NCBI GenBank assembly: GCA_965217135.1
Contig: OZ244249.1
Location: 992,001 to 1,056,000 of the forward strand
Length of the DNA: 64,000 nucleotides
Direction: 5' to 3'
Source: HXMU1420-2 sp017643305
GTDB taxonomy: Bacteria > Pseudomonadota > Alphaproteobacteria > Rhodobacterales > Rhodobacteraceae
How positions within the stretch are numbered: position 1 is the first letter of the stretch; each line of letters begins with the position of its first letter. The notes under the pieces were generated by a model, which worked only from the letters and a program-made list of their open reading frames with translations, was not told where the DNA came from and searched no databases. Position numbers and translations under genes: made by a program. Shown here piece after piece: positions 43,192 to 52,050 of this stretch.

Positions 43192-43726
43192 CATCCTGAA
43201 AGCAGCACTGCTGTGCGGTTTGGCCCTGGCCAGGCCGGTTGCCGCGCAATCCATTCAGATCCCGTCTGACCAAGCTGCATTGGTCAAACGGTCCCTGACC
43301 GTGCCTCAGCAGAAATCTTTCGCGCGCGACAGGGAATTCTGCGCGTATCTCGGTCGAACCTCTGGTGGGCGGCTCAAGGTAACATCCTACCGCGAAGGCG
43401 GGCGGAACGGCTGTTCTCCAGCCCGTCCGTCCGCGGGGTTTCGTCCCTTGGCTTCAATACATACGCACGGCGCCTATGACCCCCGCGTACCCGCGGAATT
43501 CCCTACAACGCTGGATATGGATATGGACGCCGCTGAGGGCATAAACGGCTATGTGGCCACGCCGGGCGGGCGGTTGTGGTATCTGGACACGCGCAAACGG
43601 ATTGCCGTGCAGCTCTGTGGGATTGGATGTTTGGCAAGCGATCCGCAGTTTCGCGCAGGCGATGATGGGTACATCCGGCGCAGCTATACTTATGAACAAC
43701 TCCGCGCACTCGAACTGGGCATTTAG
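43151..43726 (+). CDS. DUF4329 domain secreted protein
   Basis: 191 residues from the ATG at 43151; a TTG at 43175 is an alternative. N-terminus LSRWFDILKAALLCGLALAR ends ARPVAAQ, a signal peptide. The domain contains SFARDREFCAYLGRTSGGRL, the conserved ASIHTHGAYDP and FPTTLDMDMDAAEGINGYVA, and GGRLWYLDTRKR, as in DUF4329 (a JAB-like peptidase-related fold with HTH and downstream Asp). Could be a periplasmic hydrolase. It overlaps the L,D-transpeptidase by about 40 bases in another frame, implying linked expression and perhaps a shared cell-wall role. Confidence 0.8.
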   Translation: MKGCRLEPLSRWFDILKAALLCGLALARPVAAQSIQIPSDQAALVKRSLTVPQQKSFARDREFCAYLGRTSGGRLKVTSYREGGRNGCSPARPSAGFRPLASIHTHGAYDPRVPAEFPTTLDMDMDAAEGINGYVATPGGRLWYLDTRKRIAVQLCGIGCLASDPQFRAGDDGYIRRSYTYEQLRALELGI

Positions 43727-43731
43727 CAACT

Positions 43732-44349
43732 TCAGGGAGCGTCCCAGTCCACATCCGCAGCTTCTTTCACCAAAAGACTGCCATTCGGCCAGGGCCGCAT
43801 CAGCGGCGTCACGGCGGACCCGCTCCCGGTTAACCAGAGGCTGACATCCTCGGGCCGCAGAATGACTGCCATGCGATGGTGCACCTTTTTCACGTCTCCC
43901 GACGGTTCACAGGTCACCGTGGCCAACTGAGGTACACGGGTGCCACCGGGCGTTTCCCATACGTCGGTTATCGCCGCAAATAGCAACAGGCCGCCGGTCT
44001 TGGGCTTAATCCGCCAGGCCGTCTTGTGTCGCGCGTTGCCCGTCCATTCATACCACCCGTTGACAGGCAGCACCGCGCGCCCGGTGCCGTCAAAGGCCGT
44101 CTTGCCAAACAAGGTTTCTGACCTGGCGTTGATGATGGTTTCCATCACAGGCCGCCCGCGAGCGTTGACCCGGCCCACCGGGATCATGCCCCAGCGCATC
44201 CGCGTCAGCCCGTCAGCCGTTAGCGCGACCACCTCTTGCCCCGGCGCAATATTGCGGCGGGGTGGTTCATCAGCAACCGGATCGGGTTCAACCCCTAAGG
44301 CTTTCGCCATATCTGTGGGCGTGTCGGTCAGAAACACCCGCCCGGGCAT
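43732..44349 (-). CDS. SRAP/YedK family protein lacking catalytic Cys2
   Basis: 205 residues. SRAP proteins (HMCES, YedK) form a thiazolidine link from Cys2 to abasic sites in single-stranded DNA. The other conserved residues are here: Asn74 and Arg76 in TIINARSETL, Glu101 in NGWYEWTG and His157 in KKVHHRM. But the start reads MPGRVFLTDT, with Pro2 where the family has Cys2 (MCGR). No other in-frame start gives Cys at position 2. It lies one base after the tesA stop on the same strand. It may bind DNA without crosslinking. Confidence 0.85.
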   Translation of the reverse strand: MPGRVFLTDTPTDMAKALGVEPDPVADEPPRRNIAPGQEVVALTADGLTRMRWGMIPVGRVNARGRPVMETIINARSETLFGKTAFDGTGRAVLPVNGWYEWTGNARHKTAWRIKPKTGGLLLFAAITDVWETPGGTRVPQLATVTCEPSGDVKKVHHRMAVILRPEDVSLWLTGSGSAVTPLMRPWPNGSLLVKEAADVDWDAP

Positions 44350-44350
44350 G

Positions 44351-44992
44351 TCAGGACCCGGCGGCCTGTGTGACCAAGGTTTCCGCGCTGGGCAACATAT
44401 CTTTGACAATCCGTGCCACGCCCTGGGCATTGGGGTGGATGCCGTCGGGTTGCATATACGTCCGCATCGCCTGCGCGGTTTGTTCGACATCGTCGAAGGC
44501 CGCAAAGAAATGCGGGTAGAGCAATGCGCCGAATTCTTCCGCCAACTCCGGATAAAGTGCGTCAAACTCGCGCTTGTAGTCCGGGCCGTAGTTGCCCGGC
44601 GCACGCATGCCCACCAACAGCACCTCCACCCCCGTATCGGTGGCCCGTGACAGAATGGTTTCGATATTGGTCCGCGCATTGGCCGGATCGATCCCGCGCA
44701 GCATGTCATTGCCGCCAAGAACAATGATCAGAGCGTCCACCTCCGGCGTCAGTGTCCAATCGATCCGCGCCGCGCCGCCTGCCGTCGTGTCGCCGGACAC
44801 GCCGGCATTGATCAACGCCACATCATGACCCTGCGCGCGCAGCGCCGCCTGCAGTTGCGGCACAAACCCTTCCTGCTCAGGCAGGCCAAACCCATGCACC
44901 AGGCTGTCGCCCAAGGCGGCCACCGTGACCGGCCCGGCCGACCCAATCGTCGCCCAGAACAGCAAAGCAATACTCAACAAGACCTTGCGCAT
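44351..44992 (-). CDS. tesA: Arylesterase/thioesterase TesA (SGNH hydrolase)
   Basis: 213 residues. Signal peptide MRKVLLSIALLFWATIGSAG. SGNH blocks: Ser30 in ALGDSLVHGFGL, Gly in INAGVSGDTTAGG, Asn in VLGGNDMLRG and Asp/His in PDGIHPNAQG. Periplasmic lysophospholipase/thioesterase I type. Divergent from ybbA-ybbP, an arrangement also known from enterobacteria. Confidence 0.93.
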   Translation of the reverse strand: MRKVLLSIALLFWATIGSAGPVTVAALGDSLVHGFGLPEQEGFVPQLQAALRAQGHDVALINAGVSGDTTAGGAARIDWTLTPEVDALIIVLGGNDMLRGIDPANARTNIETILSRATDTGVEVLLVGMRAPGNYGPDYKREFDALYPELAEEFGALLYPHFFAAFDDVEQTAQAMRTYMQPDGIHPNAQGVARIVKDMLPSAETLVTQAAGS

Positions 44993-45044
44993 GCGCCGTG
45001 CAACTCCATATCCAAACTCACGCCTCCCAAAAGGTTCCGCGCGA

Positions 45045-45740
45045 ATGACCGAGACTGTTCTTTCACTCCAAGATGCAACTTTGACGCTCGAAGGCAATGC
45101 CGGGTCGGTCAAGATCCTGCACGGGATAACGTTGGAGGTCGGGCGCGGGGACACTCTGGCGCTGACCGGACCCAGCGGATCGGGCAAGTCTTCGTTGCTG
45201 ATGGTTATGGGTGGTTTAGAACAGGCCAGCACCGGGCGTGTGACCGGGCTGGGTCAAGACCTGACCGCGATGAGCGAAGACGCGCTGGCTCGGTTTCGAC
45301 GCGATCACATGGGGGTGGTGTTCCAGTCCTTTCACCTGATCCCGACCATGACCGCACTGGAAAACGTCGCCACCCCTTTGGAGCTGGCAGGGCACCGTGA
45401 CGCGTTCGACCGTGCCACCGCAGAATTGGAGGCGGTTGGTCTGGCTCACCGCGCCGGGCATTACCCGTCGCAGCTGTCCGGCGGCGAACAGCAGCGCGTT
45501 GCCCTGGCGCGGGCTTCGGCCCTCAGGCCACAGATTTTGCTGGCCGACGAACCCACCGGCAACCTGGATGAAGCCAACGGCGCCGCGATCATGGACCTGC
45601 TGTTTGGCCTGCGTGACCGGGACGGAGCGACCTTGGTTCTGGTAACCCATTCGTCCGAGTTGGCTGCCCGCTGTGAACGGGTCGTGCGGCTACGTGACGG
45701 ACGGATCGACAATCGCACGACGCGTGAGGCAGCGGAATGA
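45045..45740 (+). CDS. ybbA: ABC transporter ATP-binding protein YbbA (LolD-like)
   Basis: 231 residues. Walker A LTGPSGSGKSSLLMVMGGLE near residue 42, Q-loop VVFQSFHLIPTMTALENV, signature LSGGEQQRVALARA, Walker B ILLADEPTGNLDE and H-loop LVLVTHSSELAARC. MacB/LolD-type ATPase partnering the FtsX-like permease that follows with ATGA overlap. The start gives MTETVLSLQDATLTLEGNAG; the earlier frame overlaps tesA and is not used. Confidence 0.94.
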   Translation: MTETVLSLQDATLTLEGNAGSVKILHGITLEVGRGDTLALTGPSGSGKSSLLMVMGGLEQASTGRVTGLGQDLTAMSEDALARFRRDHMGVVFQSFHLIPTMTALENVATPLELAGHRDAFDRATAELEAVGLAHRAGHYPSQLSGGEQQRVALARASALRPQILLADEPTGNLDEANGAAIMDLLFGLRDRDGATLVLVTHSSELAARCERVVRLRDGRIDNRTTREAAE

Positions 45741-48262
45741 GCCTGCCACTGGCGGCACGGTTTGCAGCCCGCGAACTGCGCGGCGGCTTGCAGGGATTTC
45801 GGATCTTTCTTGCCTGTCTGGCGCTGGGCGTTGCCGCAATTGCCGCCGTCGGCACGGTCCGCGCCAGTATCGAGGCCGGGTTGGCCCGTGAAGGCGCGGC
45901 GCTGCTGGGCGGCGATGCTGAGATGGAGTTTACCTACCGGTTTGCCACCGAAGATGAAAAAGCTTGGATGTCGGACCAAGCGGAGGCGGTATCAGAGATC
46001 GTGGATTTCCGGTCCATGGCAGTCGTCCAGCGCGGTGGCGAGACAGAGCGCGCCCTGACGCAACTCAAGGCGGTGGATGGAAACTGGCCATTGCTGGGAA
46101 CCGCGCGGCTGACACCGGACATGTCGTTGGAGCAGATGTTTGCCGGGGCCAATGGCCTGCCCGGTGCTGCGATGGAACGGGTACTGATGGACCGGTTGGG
46201 CCTCGCCCCCGGCGATCAGTTCGCCTTGGGTACGCAACCTTTCGTCCTGATGGCGGTGCTGGACGCCGAACCGGACAGCGCCGGCGGCTTCGGCTTTGGC
46301 CCGCGCACGTTGGTTCGGACGGAGAGCCTGTCAAACTCCGGCCTGCTGGCTCCCGGCACGCTGTTTTCCACGAAGTACCGGCTGGATCTGCCGGCCGATA
46401 CTGATCTGGCGGCCGCCTCAGATGCAGCCAAGCAGCAATTCGAAGATAGTGGGATGCGCTGGACCGATGCCCGCAATGGCGCGCCGGGATTGGCGGAATT
46501 CGTCGCCCGTCTGGGTGCGTTTCTGGTGTTGGTTGGGCTATCGGGCCTTGCCGTGGGTGGTGTTGGCGTGTCGTCCGCTGTGCGGGCCTATCTGGACAAC
46601 AAGATCGGCGTCATCGCCACTTTGCGGACGCTCGGGGCCGACCGGCGCACGATCTTCTTGACTTATTTTCTGCAAATCGGTGTCCTGAGCCTCCTCGGTA
46701 TTGCTCTGGGTCTAGCTCTGGGCGGCGGCATGCCTGTGCTGCTGGCCCCGCTGATCGAGGCACAATTGCCGGTGCCTGCCATCTTCACCATTTATCCCAC
46801 CCCACTGGCCGAGGCTGCCATCTACGGCGTGTTGACCGCTTTTGTCTTTACGCTTTGGCCGCTCGCCCGGGCCGCAGATGTTCGTGCTGCTGCGCTTTAC
46901 CGCGACGCGTTCGGTGCAGCGCGCATTTTGCCTGGTCCGGTTTATTTGGCGGCTGTGGCGCTAGGCCTGGCCATGTTGGTGGGCCTTGCTGCCTATTTCA
47001 GCGGGTCGGTCTGGCTGACCCTCTGGACTGCCGGTGGCATCGCCGGAGCCCTTCTGCTGCTGACTGTCGCCGCTATGTTGGTGCGGGGCATCGCCCGAAC
47101 AGGCGGGACACTGGCGCGTGGGCGTCCGGCGCTGCGTTGGGCCCTGGCGGCCATTGGTTCCGCCCGGTCGGGGAGCGGACCTGTTATCTTGTCTCTGGGG
47201 CTGGGCCTGTCGGTACTGGCGGCAGTCGGACAGATCGACGGTACTCTGCGGAATGCGATTTCTGGCAACCTTCCGGCGGTTGCGCCCTCGTATTTCTTTG
47301 TCGATATCCAGCGCGATCAAATGCCAGGTTTCACCAGTCGGTTGGACACTGATCCCGGCGTGCGCAAAACCGATAGTGCGCCGATGCTGCGGGGAATCAT
47401 CACCCGGATTAACGGCGCACCGGCGCGCGAGGTTGCAGGCGAACATTGGGTGCTTCAGGGCGACCGAGGCGTGACCTACTCCGCCGCCGTGCCGGACAAC
47501 ACCCGGGTCACCGCAGGTGAATGGTGGCCCGAGGATTATGCGGGCCCGCCGCTGGTCAGCTTTGCTGCGGAAGAAGCAGCGGAGATGGGATTGAACCTAG
47601 GCGACACGCTGACCATCAACATCCTTGGCCGTGACATCACCGCGACCATCGCCAGTTTTCGAGAGGTGGATTTCTCCACCGCTGGCATTGGATTCATCCT
47701 GTCGATGAACCCCGCTGCGCTGGCCGGTGCGCCGCATAGCTTCATCGCCACCGTTTATGCCGAACCCAACGCAGAAGCCGCCATTCTGCGCGATCTGGCC
47801 GGTGCTTATCCCAATATCACTGCCATTCGCGTGCGTGACGCGATCGACCGGGTGGCTGGTCTGCTGGCCGGGTTGGCCTCGGCGACCTCATGGGGGGCAG
47901 CGGCGACGCTGCTAACGGGTTTCTTGGTTTTGGTCGGTGCGGCGGCGGCCGGAGAAGGTGCGCGTGCCCGCGAAGGGGCGGTTCTGAAAACTTTGGGCGC
48001 ATCGCGGCTTCGCATTCTTCTCAGCTTTGCGCTGCGCGCCGCACTTTTGGGCCTCTTCGCCGGGATCGTCGCGCTGGCGGCGGGCATCGCGGGCGGCTGG
48101 GCTGTGGCACGGTTCATTTTCGATACCAGCTATGCGGTGATCTGGTCATCGGCGCTGACCATCTTACTGGGCGGGGTCGCGGCTACCTTGCTGGCGAATC
48201 TCGCCTTTGCCCTGCGCCCGCTTGCGGTGCGTCCGTCCCGGGTGTTGCGCGCGCAGGAATAA
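45737..48262 (+). CDS. ybbP: ABC transporter permease YbbP (FtsX-like, duplicated)
   Basis: 841 residues with about ten membrane helices arranged as two FtsX-type cores, one around residues 255-400 and one at the C-terminus (from about 690), separated by a large periplasmic domain. The N-terminal helix is FLACLALGVAAIAAVGTVRA. ATLRTLGADRRTIFLTYFLQ and VLKTLGASRLRILLSFALRA are the two conserved cytosolic loops. Probably a mechanotransmission-type pump for periplasmic or lipid substrates; the neighbouring TesA suggests a link to lipid or ester substrates. Confidence 0.93.
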   Translation: MSLPLAARFAARELRGGLQGFRIFLACLALGVAAIAAVGTVRASIEAGLAREGAALLGGDAEMEFTYRFATEDEKAWMSDQAEAVSEIVDFRSMAVVQRGGETERALTQLKAVDGNWPLLGTARLTPDMSLEQMFAGANGLPGAAMERVLMDRLGLAPGDQFALGTQPFVLMAVLDAEPDSAGGFGFGPRTLVRTESLSNSGLLAPGTLFSTKYRLDLPADTDLAAASDAAKQQFEDSGMRWTDARNGAPGLAEFVARLGAFLVLVGLSGLAVGGVGVSSAVRAYLDNKIGVIATLRTLGADRRTIFLTYFLQIGVLSLLGIALGLALGGGMPVLLAPLIEAQLPVPAIFTIYPTPLAEAAIYGVLTAFVFTLWPLARAADVRAAALYRDAFGAARILPGPVYLAAVALGLAMLVGLAAYFSGSVWLTLWTAGGIAGALLLLTVAAMLVRGIARTGGTLARGRPALRWALAAIGSARSGSGPVILSLGLGLSVLAAVGQIDGTLRNAISGNLPAVAPSYFFVDIQRDQMPGFTSRLDTDPGVRKTDSAPMLRGIITRINGAPAREVAGEHWVLQGDRGVTYSAAVPDNTRVTAGEWWPEDYAGPPLVSFAAEEAAEMGLNLGDTLTINILGRDITATIASFREVDFSTAGIGFILSMNPAALAGAPHSFIATVYAEPNAEAAILRDLAGAYPNITAIRVRDAIDRVAGLLAGLASATSWGAAATLLTGFLVLVGAAAAGEGARAREGAVLKTLGASRLRILLSFALRAALLGLFAGIVALAAGIAGGWAVARFIFDTSYAVIWSSALTILLGGVAATLLANLAFALRPLAVRPSRVLRAQE

Positions 48263-48411
48263 GCTGGGGCTTGGGGCTGCGAAAAGCTGGGCTTCTGGAC
48301 GCTTGAAAATCACACAAAAACCGCGCTCCAACGCGGAAAATTACGATCACGGCTATTTCACGCCGTTGGTTTTTCGGCCAACAATCATACCCAGACCAAA
48401 GGGAGACGCCC

Positions 48412-49329
48412 ATGCCGCTCACCATGAACCGAGAGGTTTTCATCACCTGCGCTGTTACTGGATCCGGTGGTACCCAGGACCGCAGCCCTCATGTGCCGCG
48501 ATCGCCCGAACAGATCGCCAACAGCGCCATCGACGCCGCCAAGGCGGGTGCGGCGATCGTGCATTGCCACGTGCGTGACCCTGACACTGGCAGCCCGTCC
48601 AGGCGGCTGGATTATTATCGCGAGGTGACCGACCGCATCCGCGAAGCCGAGGTTGACGTGGTCCTGAACCTGACGGCGGGCATGGGTGGCGACATGGTCT
48701 TTGGCCCCACTGAGGCGCCGCTGCCGCTCCGCGAACACGGCACTGATATGATCGGCGCGGCGGAACGGGTGGAACATGTCAAACAATGCCTGCCCGAGAT
48801 CTGCACGCTGGACTGCGGCACGATGAATTTTGCCGAGTCCGATTACGTGATGACCAACACGCCGGGCATGCTGCAGGCCATGGGCCGGATGATGACCCAT
48901 CTGGGCGTGAAGCCCGAGATTGAGGCGTTTGACACCGGCCATCTGTGGTATGCCAAGCAACTGGTGGCCGACGGCGTCCTCGATGCGCCTGCACTGGTGC
49001 AGCTCTGCATGGGTGTCCCTTGGGGCGCTCCGGATGACCTGAACACGTTCATGGCCATGGTCAACAACGTGCCGGATGACTGGACCTTCTCCGCCTTCTC
49101 GCTGGGCCGCAACCAGATGGCCTATGCCGCCGCAGCTGTGCTGGCGGGGGGAAATGTGCGCGTCGGGTTAGAAGACAATCTGTGGCTCGAAAAGGGCGTG
49201 CTGGCCCGCAATGACCAACTGGTGGAACGCGCCGTGACCATCGTCGAAAACATGGGTGCCCGCGTGATTGGCCCTGCTGAAGTACGCGAAAAGCTGGGGT
49301 TAGTGAAACGCGCGCCGGAAGCGGCATGA
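48412..49329 (+). CDS. BKACE family enzyme, probable dehydrocarnitine cleavage enzyme
   Basis: 305 residues of the beta-keto acid cleavage enzyme family (DUF849). Zinc-binding histidines in AAIVHCHVRDPDTGSP near residue 46, catalytic region MNFAESDYVMTNTP, and the typical C-terminal GGNVRVGLEDNLWLEKGVLA. BKACEs condense a beta-keto acid with acetyl-CoA and split it. Next to carnitine dehydrogenase the expected reaction is dehydrocarnitine plus acetyl-CoA to betainyl-CoA plus acetoacetate. GGGAGACG precedes the ATG. The substrate is inferred from neighbours. Confidence 0.9.
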   Translation: MPLTMNREVFITCAVTGSGGTQDRSPHVPRSPEQIANSAIDAAKAGAAIVHCHVRDPDTGSPSRRLDYYREVTDRIREAEVDVVLNLTAGMGGDMVFGPTEAPLPLREHGTDMIGAAERVEHVKQCLPEICTLDCGTMNFAESDYVMTNTPGMLQAMGRMMTHLGVKPEIEAFDTGHLWYAKQLVADGVLDAPALVQLCMGVPWGAPDDLNTFMAMVNNVPDDWTFSAFSLGRNQMAYAAAAVLAGGNVRVGLEDNLWLEKGVLARNDQLVERAVTIVENMGARVIGPAEVREKLGLVKRAPEAA

Positions 49330-49688
49330 GGGGGGTAATCGCGGCGCTGCTGCTGGCCGGACCGGTCAGCGCAGCCGAAGCGCCCGCATGGGAAGGCTAC
49401 TGGGCCGAAGACCTGCGTTGGTGCGCCCGCGGCGCGGGGCAGCCCGGCGAAGAAACGCCAGACTGGTATGGGCGCGACGGACTGTTCGGGCTGGAGTGGA
49501 GTTGCGACATAACCTCTGTCACGGCGACTGGCGTCGGGCAGAGCTGGGCGCTGCAGCTTGACTGTCTGGATGCCGGTTATGCCTACAAAGACGCGCTTTT
49601 GTTTCAGGTGACGTGGCAGGACCGGTTGCATGTGATCACCGCAGATGGCGAAATTCGCAACTTTCTGCGCTGTGAGGGGGGTATGTGA
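49326..49688 (+). CDS. Small secreted protein in the carnitine cluster
   Basis: 120 residues; MRGVIAALLLAGPVSA is a signal peptide. The mature part has four cysteines (LRWCARGAG, WSCDITSV, LDCLDAGYA, FLRCEGGM), suggesting two periplasmic disulfides, and many aromatic residues. The ATG overlaps the BKACE stop. No family recognised. Position suggests it is coexpressed with the carnitine genes, but a role is not evident. Confidence 0.7.
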   Translation: MRGVIAALLLAGPVSAAEAPAWEGYWAEDLRWCARGAGQPGEETPDWYGRDGLFGLEWSCDITSVTATGVGQSWALQLDCLDAGYAYKDALLFQVTWQDRLHVITADGEIRNFLRCEGGM

Positions 49689-49700
49689 TCGCTGAGACGT

Positions 49701-49746
49701 CGTTTTCTTTAAAAGAAAACGGCCCGGAAACTTTCAAAGTTTACGG
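49701..49746. repeat. Two tandem palindromes before the carnitine dehydrogenase gene
   Basis: First, 49701-49721: perfect arms CGTTTTCTTT and AAAGAAAACG around one central A. Second, 49724-49746: arms CCGGAAACTTT and AAAGTTTACGG around a central C, perfect over the inner 7 bases on each side and with one mismatched pair outside. They lie 13 bases after the small gene and about 90 before the dehydrogenase ATG. They may be terminator-like hairpins or operators for the cluster regulator. Confidence 0.55.
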
Positions 49747-49833
49747 ATACTGAATGGCCAGCTTTTGATCGCCGGACGACCGGCAGATTCCCTGTATCTG
49801 ATCGGGCTGAGCGCCCACCACAAAGGACACCCC

Positions 49834-51294
49834 ATGACCCAGACAGCATCTATAATTGGCGGCGGCGTGATTGGCGGAGGCTGGGCCGCGCGGTTCCTGC
49901 TCAGCGGTTGGAACGTCCAAGTTTTCGATCCCGACCCTGACGCCGAGCGCAAAATTGGCGAGGTTCTTGATAATGCCCGCCGCAGCCTGCCGGGCCTGAG
50001 CGATGTGGCTCTTCCGGAAGAAGGCAGGCTCAGCTTTCACGACACGATCGCCAATGCCGTGGACGGAGCAATGTGGATCCAGGAAAGCGTTCCAGAACGG
50101 CTTGATCTGAAGCTCAAAGTCTATGCTGAACTGCAGGCTGCCTGCGCCGTGGATGCGATCATCGGCTCCTCCACCTCCGGCTTCAAACCGAGTGAATTGC
50201 AGGACGGTGCCGTACGACCCGGCCAAATCGTCGTGACCCACCCGTTCAACCCGGTCTATTTGCTGCCTCTGATCGAACTGGTCACCACAGACGCCAATGA
50301 CGCTGCGACCATTGCGAAGGCGCAGGGCGTGATCCGAGATATCGGCATGCACCCGCTGCACGTCAAAAAAGAAATCGACGCACATATCGCTGACCGGTTC
50401 CTTGAAGCTGTCTGGCGCGAAGCGCTGTGGCTGGTCAAAGACGGGATCGCCACGACCGAAGAAATTGATGATGCCATCCGCTATGGATTTGGTATCCGCT
50501 GGGCGCAAATGGGCCTGTTTGAAACCTATCGCGTTGCCGGTGGCGAAGCTGGGATGCGCCATTTCATGGCCCAGTTCGGCCCGGCGCTGAAATGGCCCTG
50601 GACCAAACTTATGGACGTACCAGATTTCACGGACGAACTGGTCGACCTGATCGCAGATCAGTCTGATGCCCAATCTGGCATGCATTCCATCCGCGATCTG
50701 GAGCGCATCCGCGATAACAACTTGGTGGGCATGATGCGCGCGCTCAAGGCGCAGGATTGGGGCGCAGGCGCCTTGCTGAACGCCCATGACCGCGCCATTG
50801 CGACACTGCCGGATCTGGACAAGGCCGACCTGTCCCAGCCTATCCGGACCCTGCATCGGGCGGTGCCACTGGATTGGACCGACTATAACGGCCACATGAC
50901 AGAATCGCGCTATCTGGATGCGTTCGCGCAATCCACGGACCGGTTCATGCGGATCATTGGCTGCGATGACGACTATATCGCTTCCGGCGGCAGCTACTTC
51001 ACCGCTGAAACCCATATCCGTCATGTCGATGAATGCCACGCCGGTGCACGGATTACCGTGCGCACGCAGATGCTGTTGGGGCAGGGCAAGAAGCTGCACC
51101 TGTTTCATTCGATGTACGAAGGTGAGAGACTGCTCGCAACGGGCGAACATTTCCTGCTGCACGTCAGCCTGGAAACCCGCAGGCCAAGTCCCCCATCGGA
51201 TGACATTGAGGCCGCAATGGCCCGGATTGCAGCGGCGCAAGCGGATCTGCCTTATCCCAACGGCGCAGGCAACGCGATCCGGAAACCGGGATGA
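49834..51294 (+). CDS. L-carnitine 3-dehydrogenase fused to a thioesterase domain
   Basis: 486 residues from MTQTASIIGGGVIGGGWAAR. N-terminal 3-hydroxyacyl-CoA dehydrogenase-like Rossmann domain with the GGGVIGGG NAD site at residues 9-16; SSTSGFKPSELQ and THPFNPVYLLPLIEL hold the catalytic Ser/His/Asn region; helical C domain to about 320. A 4HBT hotdog thioesterase domain follows from about 335 (PLDWTDYNGHMTESRYLDAF). The fusion would oxidise carnitine to dehydrocarnitine and hydrolyse betainyl-CoA to glycine betaine, the first and third steps around BKACE. Similar fused carnitine dehydrogenases occur in rhizobia. Confidence 0.9.
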   Translation: MTQTASIIGGGVIGGGWAARFLLSGWNVQVFDPDPDAERKIGEVLDNARRSLPGLSDVALPEEGRLSFHDTIANAVDGAMWIQESVPERLDLKLKVYAELQAACAVDAIIGSSTSGFKPSELQDGAVRPGQIVVTHPFNPVYLLPLIELVTTDANDAATIAKAQGVIRDIGMHPLHVKKEIDAHIADRFLEAVWREALWLVKDGIATTEEIDDAIRYGFGIRWAQMGLFETYRVAGGEAGMRHFMAQFGPALKWPWTKLMDVPDFTDELVDLIADQSDAQSGMHSIRDLERIRDNNLVGMMRALKAQDWGAGALLNAHDRAIATLPDLDKADLSQPIRTLHRAVPLDWTDYNGHMTESRYLDAFAQSTDRFMRIIGCDDDYIASGGSYFTAETHIRHVDECHAGARITVRTQMLLGQGKKLHLFHSMYEGERLLATGEHFLLHVSLETRRPSPPSDDIEAAMARIAAAQADLPYPNGAGNAIRKPG

Positions 51295-52049
51295 GCCGCG
51301 TTCTGATCACTGCTGGCGCGTCCGGCATTGGGCGGGCCATGGCAGAGGCATTCTCTGCCTCAGGCGCCCAGGTCTGGGTAACGGATATCGACGAAACCGC
51401 GCTGGCCAATTGCCCAGACAACTGGCAGCGCAGCGTGGCGAACGCGGCGGATGAGTCCGACGTCGCAGGTATTTTCCAGCAGATCGACACCGTTTGGGGT
51501 GGGCTGGACGCCCTTTGCGCTAATGCGGGCATTGCCGGGCCAACGGCCGCCATCGAAGACATAGACCTGCAAGATTGGCGCAGGTGTTTGTCCGTAAACC
51601 TCGAAGGGGCGTTTCTGGCGGCGAAATACGCAACGCGCCGCCTGAAGGTCCAGGGCAGTGGTTCGATTGTCCTGACCTCCTCCACCGCCGGGCAATATGG
51701 CTATCCGTTCCGCGCGCCATATGCCTCGGCCAAATGGGCTGTCATTGGGCTGATGAAAACACTGTCGATGGAACTGGGGCCGTTCGGAATCCGTGCCAAC
51801 GCAATCTGCCCCGGAGCGGTGGAAGGCCCCCGGATGGAAGGCGTGCTGGCGCGCGAAGCGGCGGCCAAGGGAATGACGCGGGACGCAGTTTACGCGGGCT
51901 ATGCGGCAGGCACGTCCATGGGCCGTTTCGTGGAAGCCTCTGACATAGCGAACATGGCCGTCTTTTTGGCCTCGGACGCAGCGCGGCTGGTGTCCGGACA
52001 GGTCATCGCAGTGGACGGGCATACTGTGAACCCAGACCCGCAAGTCTGA
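51291..52049 (+). CDS. Short-chain dehydrogenase/reductase
   Basis: 252 residues, classical SDR. Cofactor motif LITAGASGIGRAMAEAF near residue 5, NAG motif CANAGIAG, catalytic Ser in IVLTSSTAGQYG and the YxxxK pair in PYASAKWAVIG, and C-terminal GQVIAVDGHTVNPDPQV. Overlaps the dehydrogenase-thioesterase gene by ATGA. Could act on a carnitine-related hydroxy compound, such as D-carnitine, but the substrate is not shown by sequence. Confidence 0.88.
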   Translation: MSRVLITAGASGIGRAMAEAFSASGAQVWVTDIDETALANCPDNWQRSVANAADESDVAGIFQQIDTVWGGLDALCANAGIAGPTAAIEDIDLQDWRRCLSVNLEGAFLAAKYATRRLKVQGSGSIVLTSSTAGQYGYPFRAPYASAKWAVIGLMKTLSMELGPFGIRANAICPGAVEGPRMEGVLAREAAAKGMTRDAVYAGYAAGTSMGRFVEASDIANMAVFLASDAARLVSGQVIAVDGHTVNPDPQV

Positions 52050-52050
52050 C

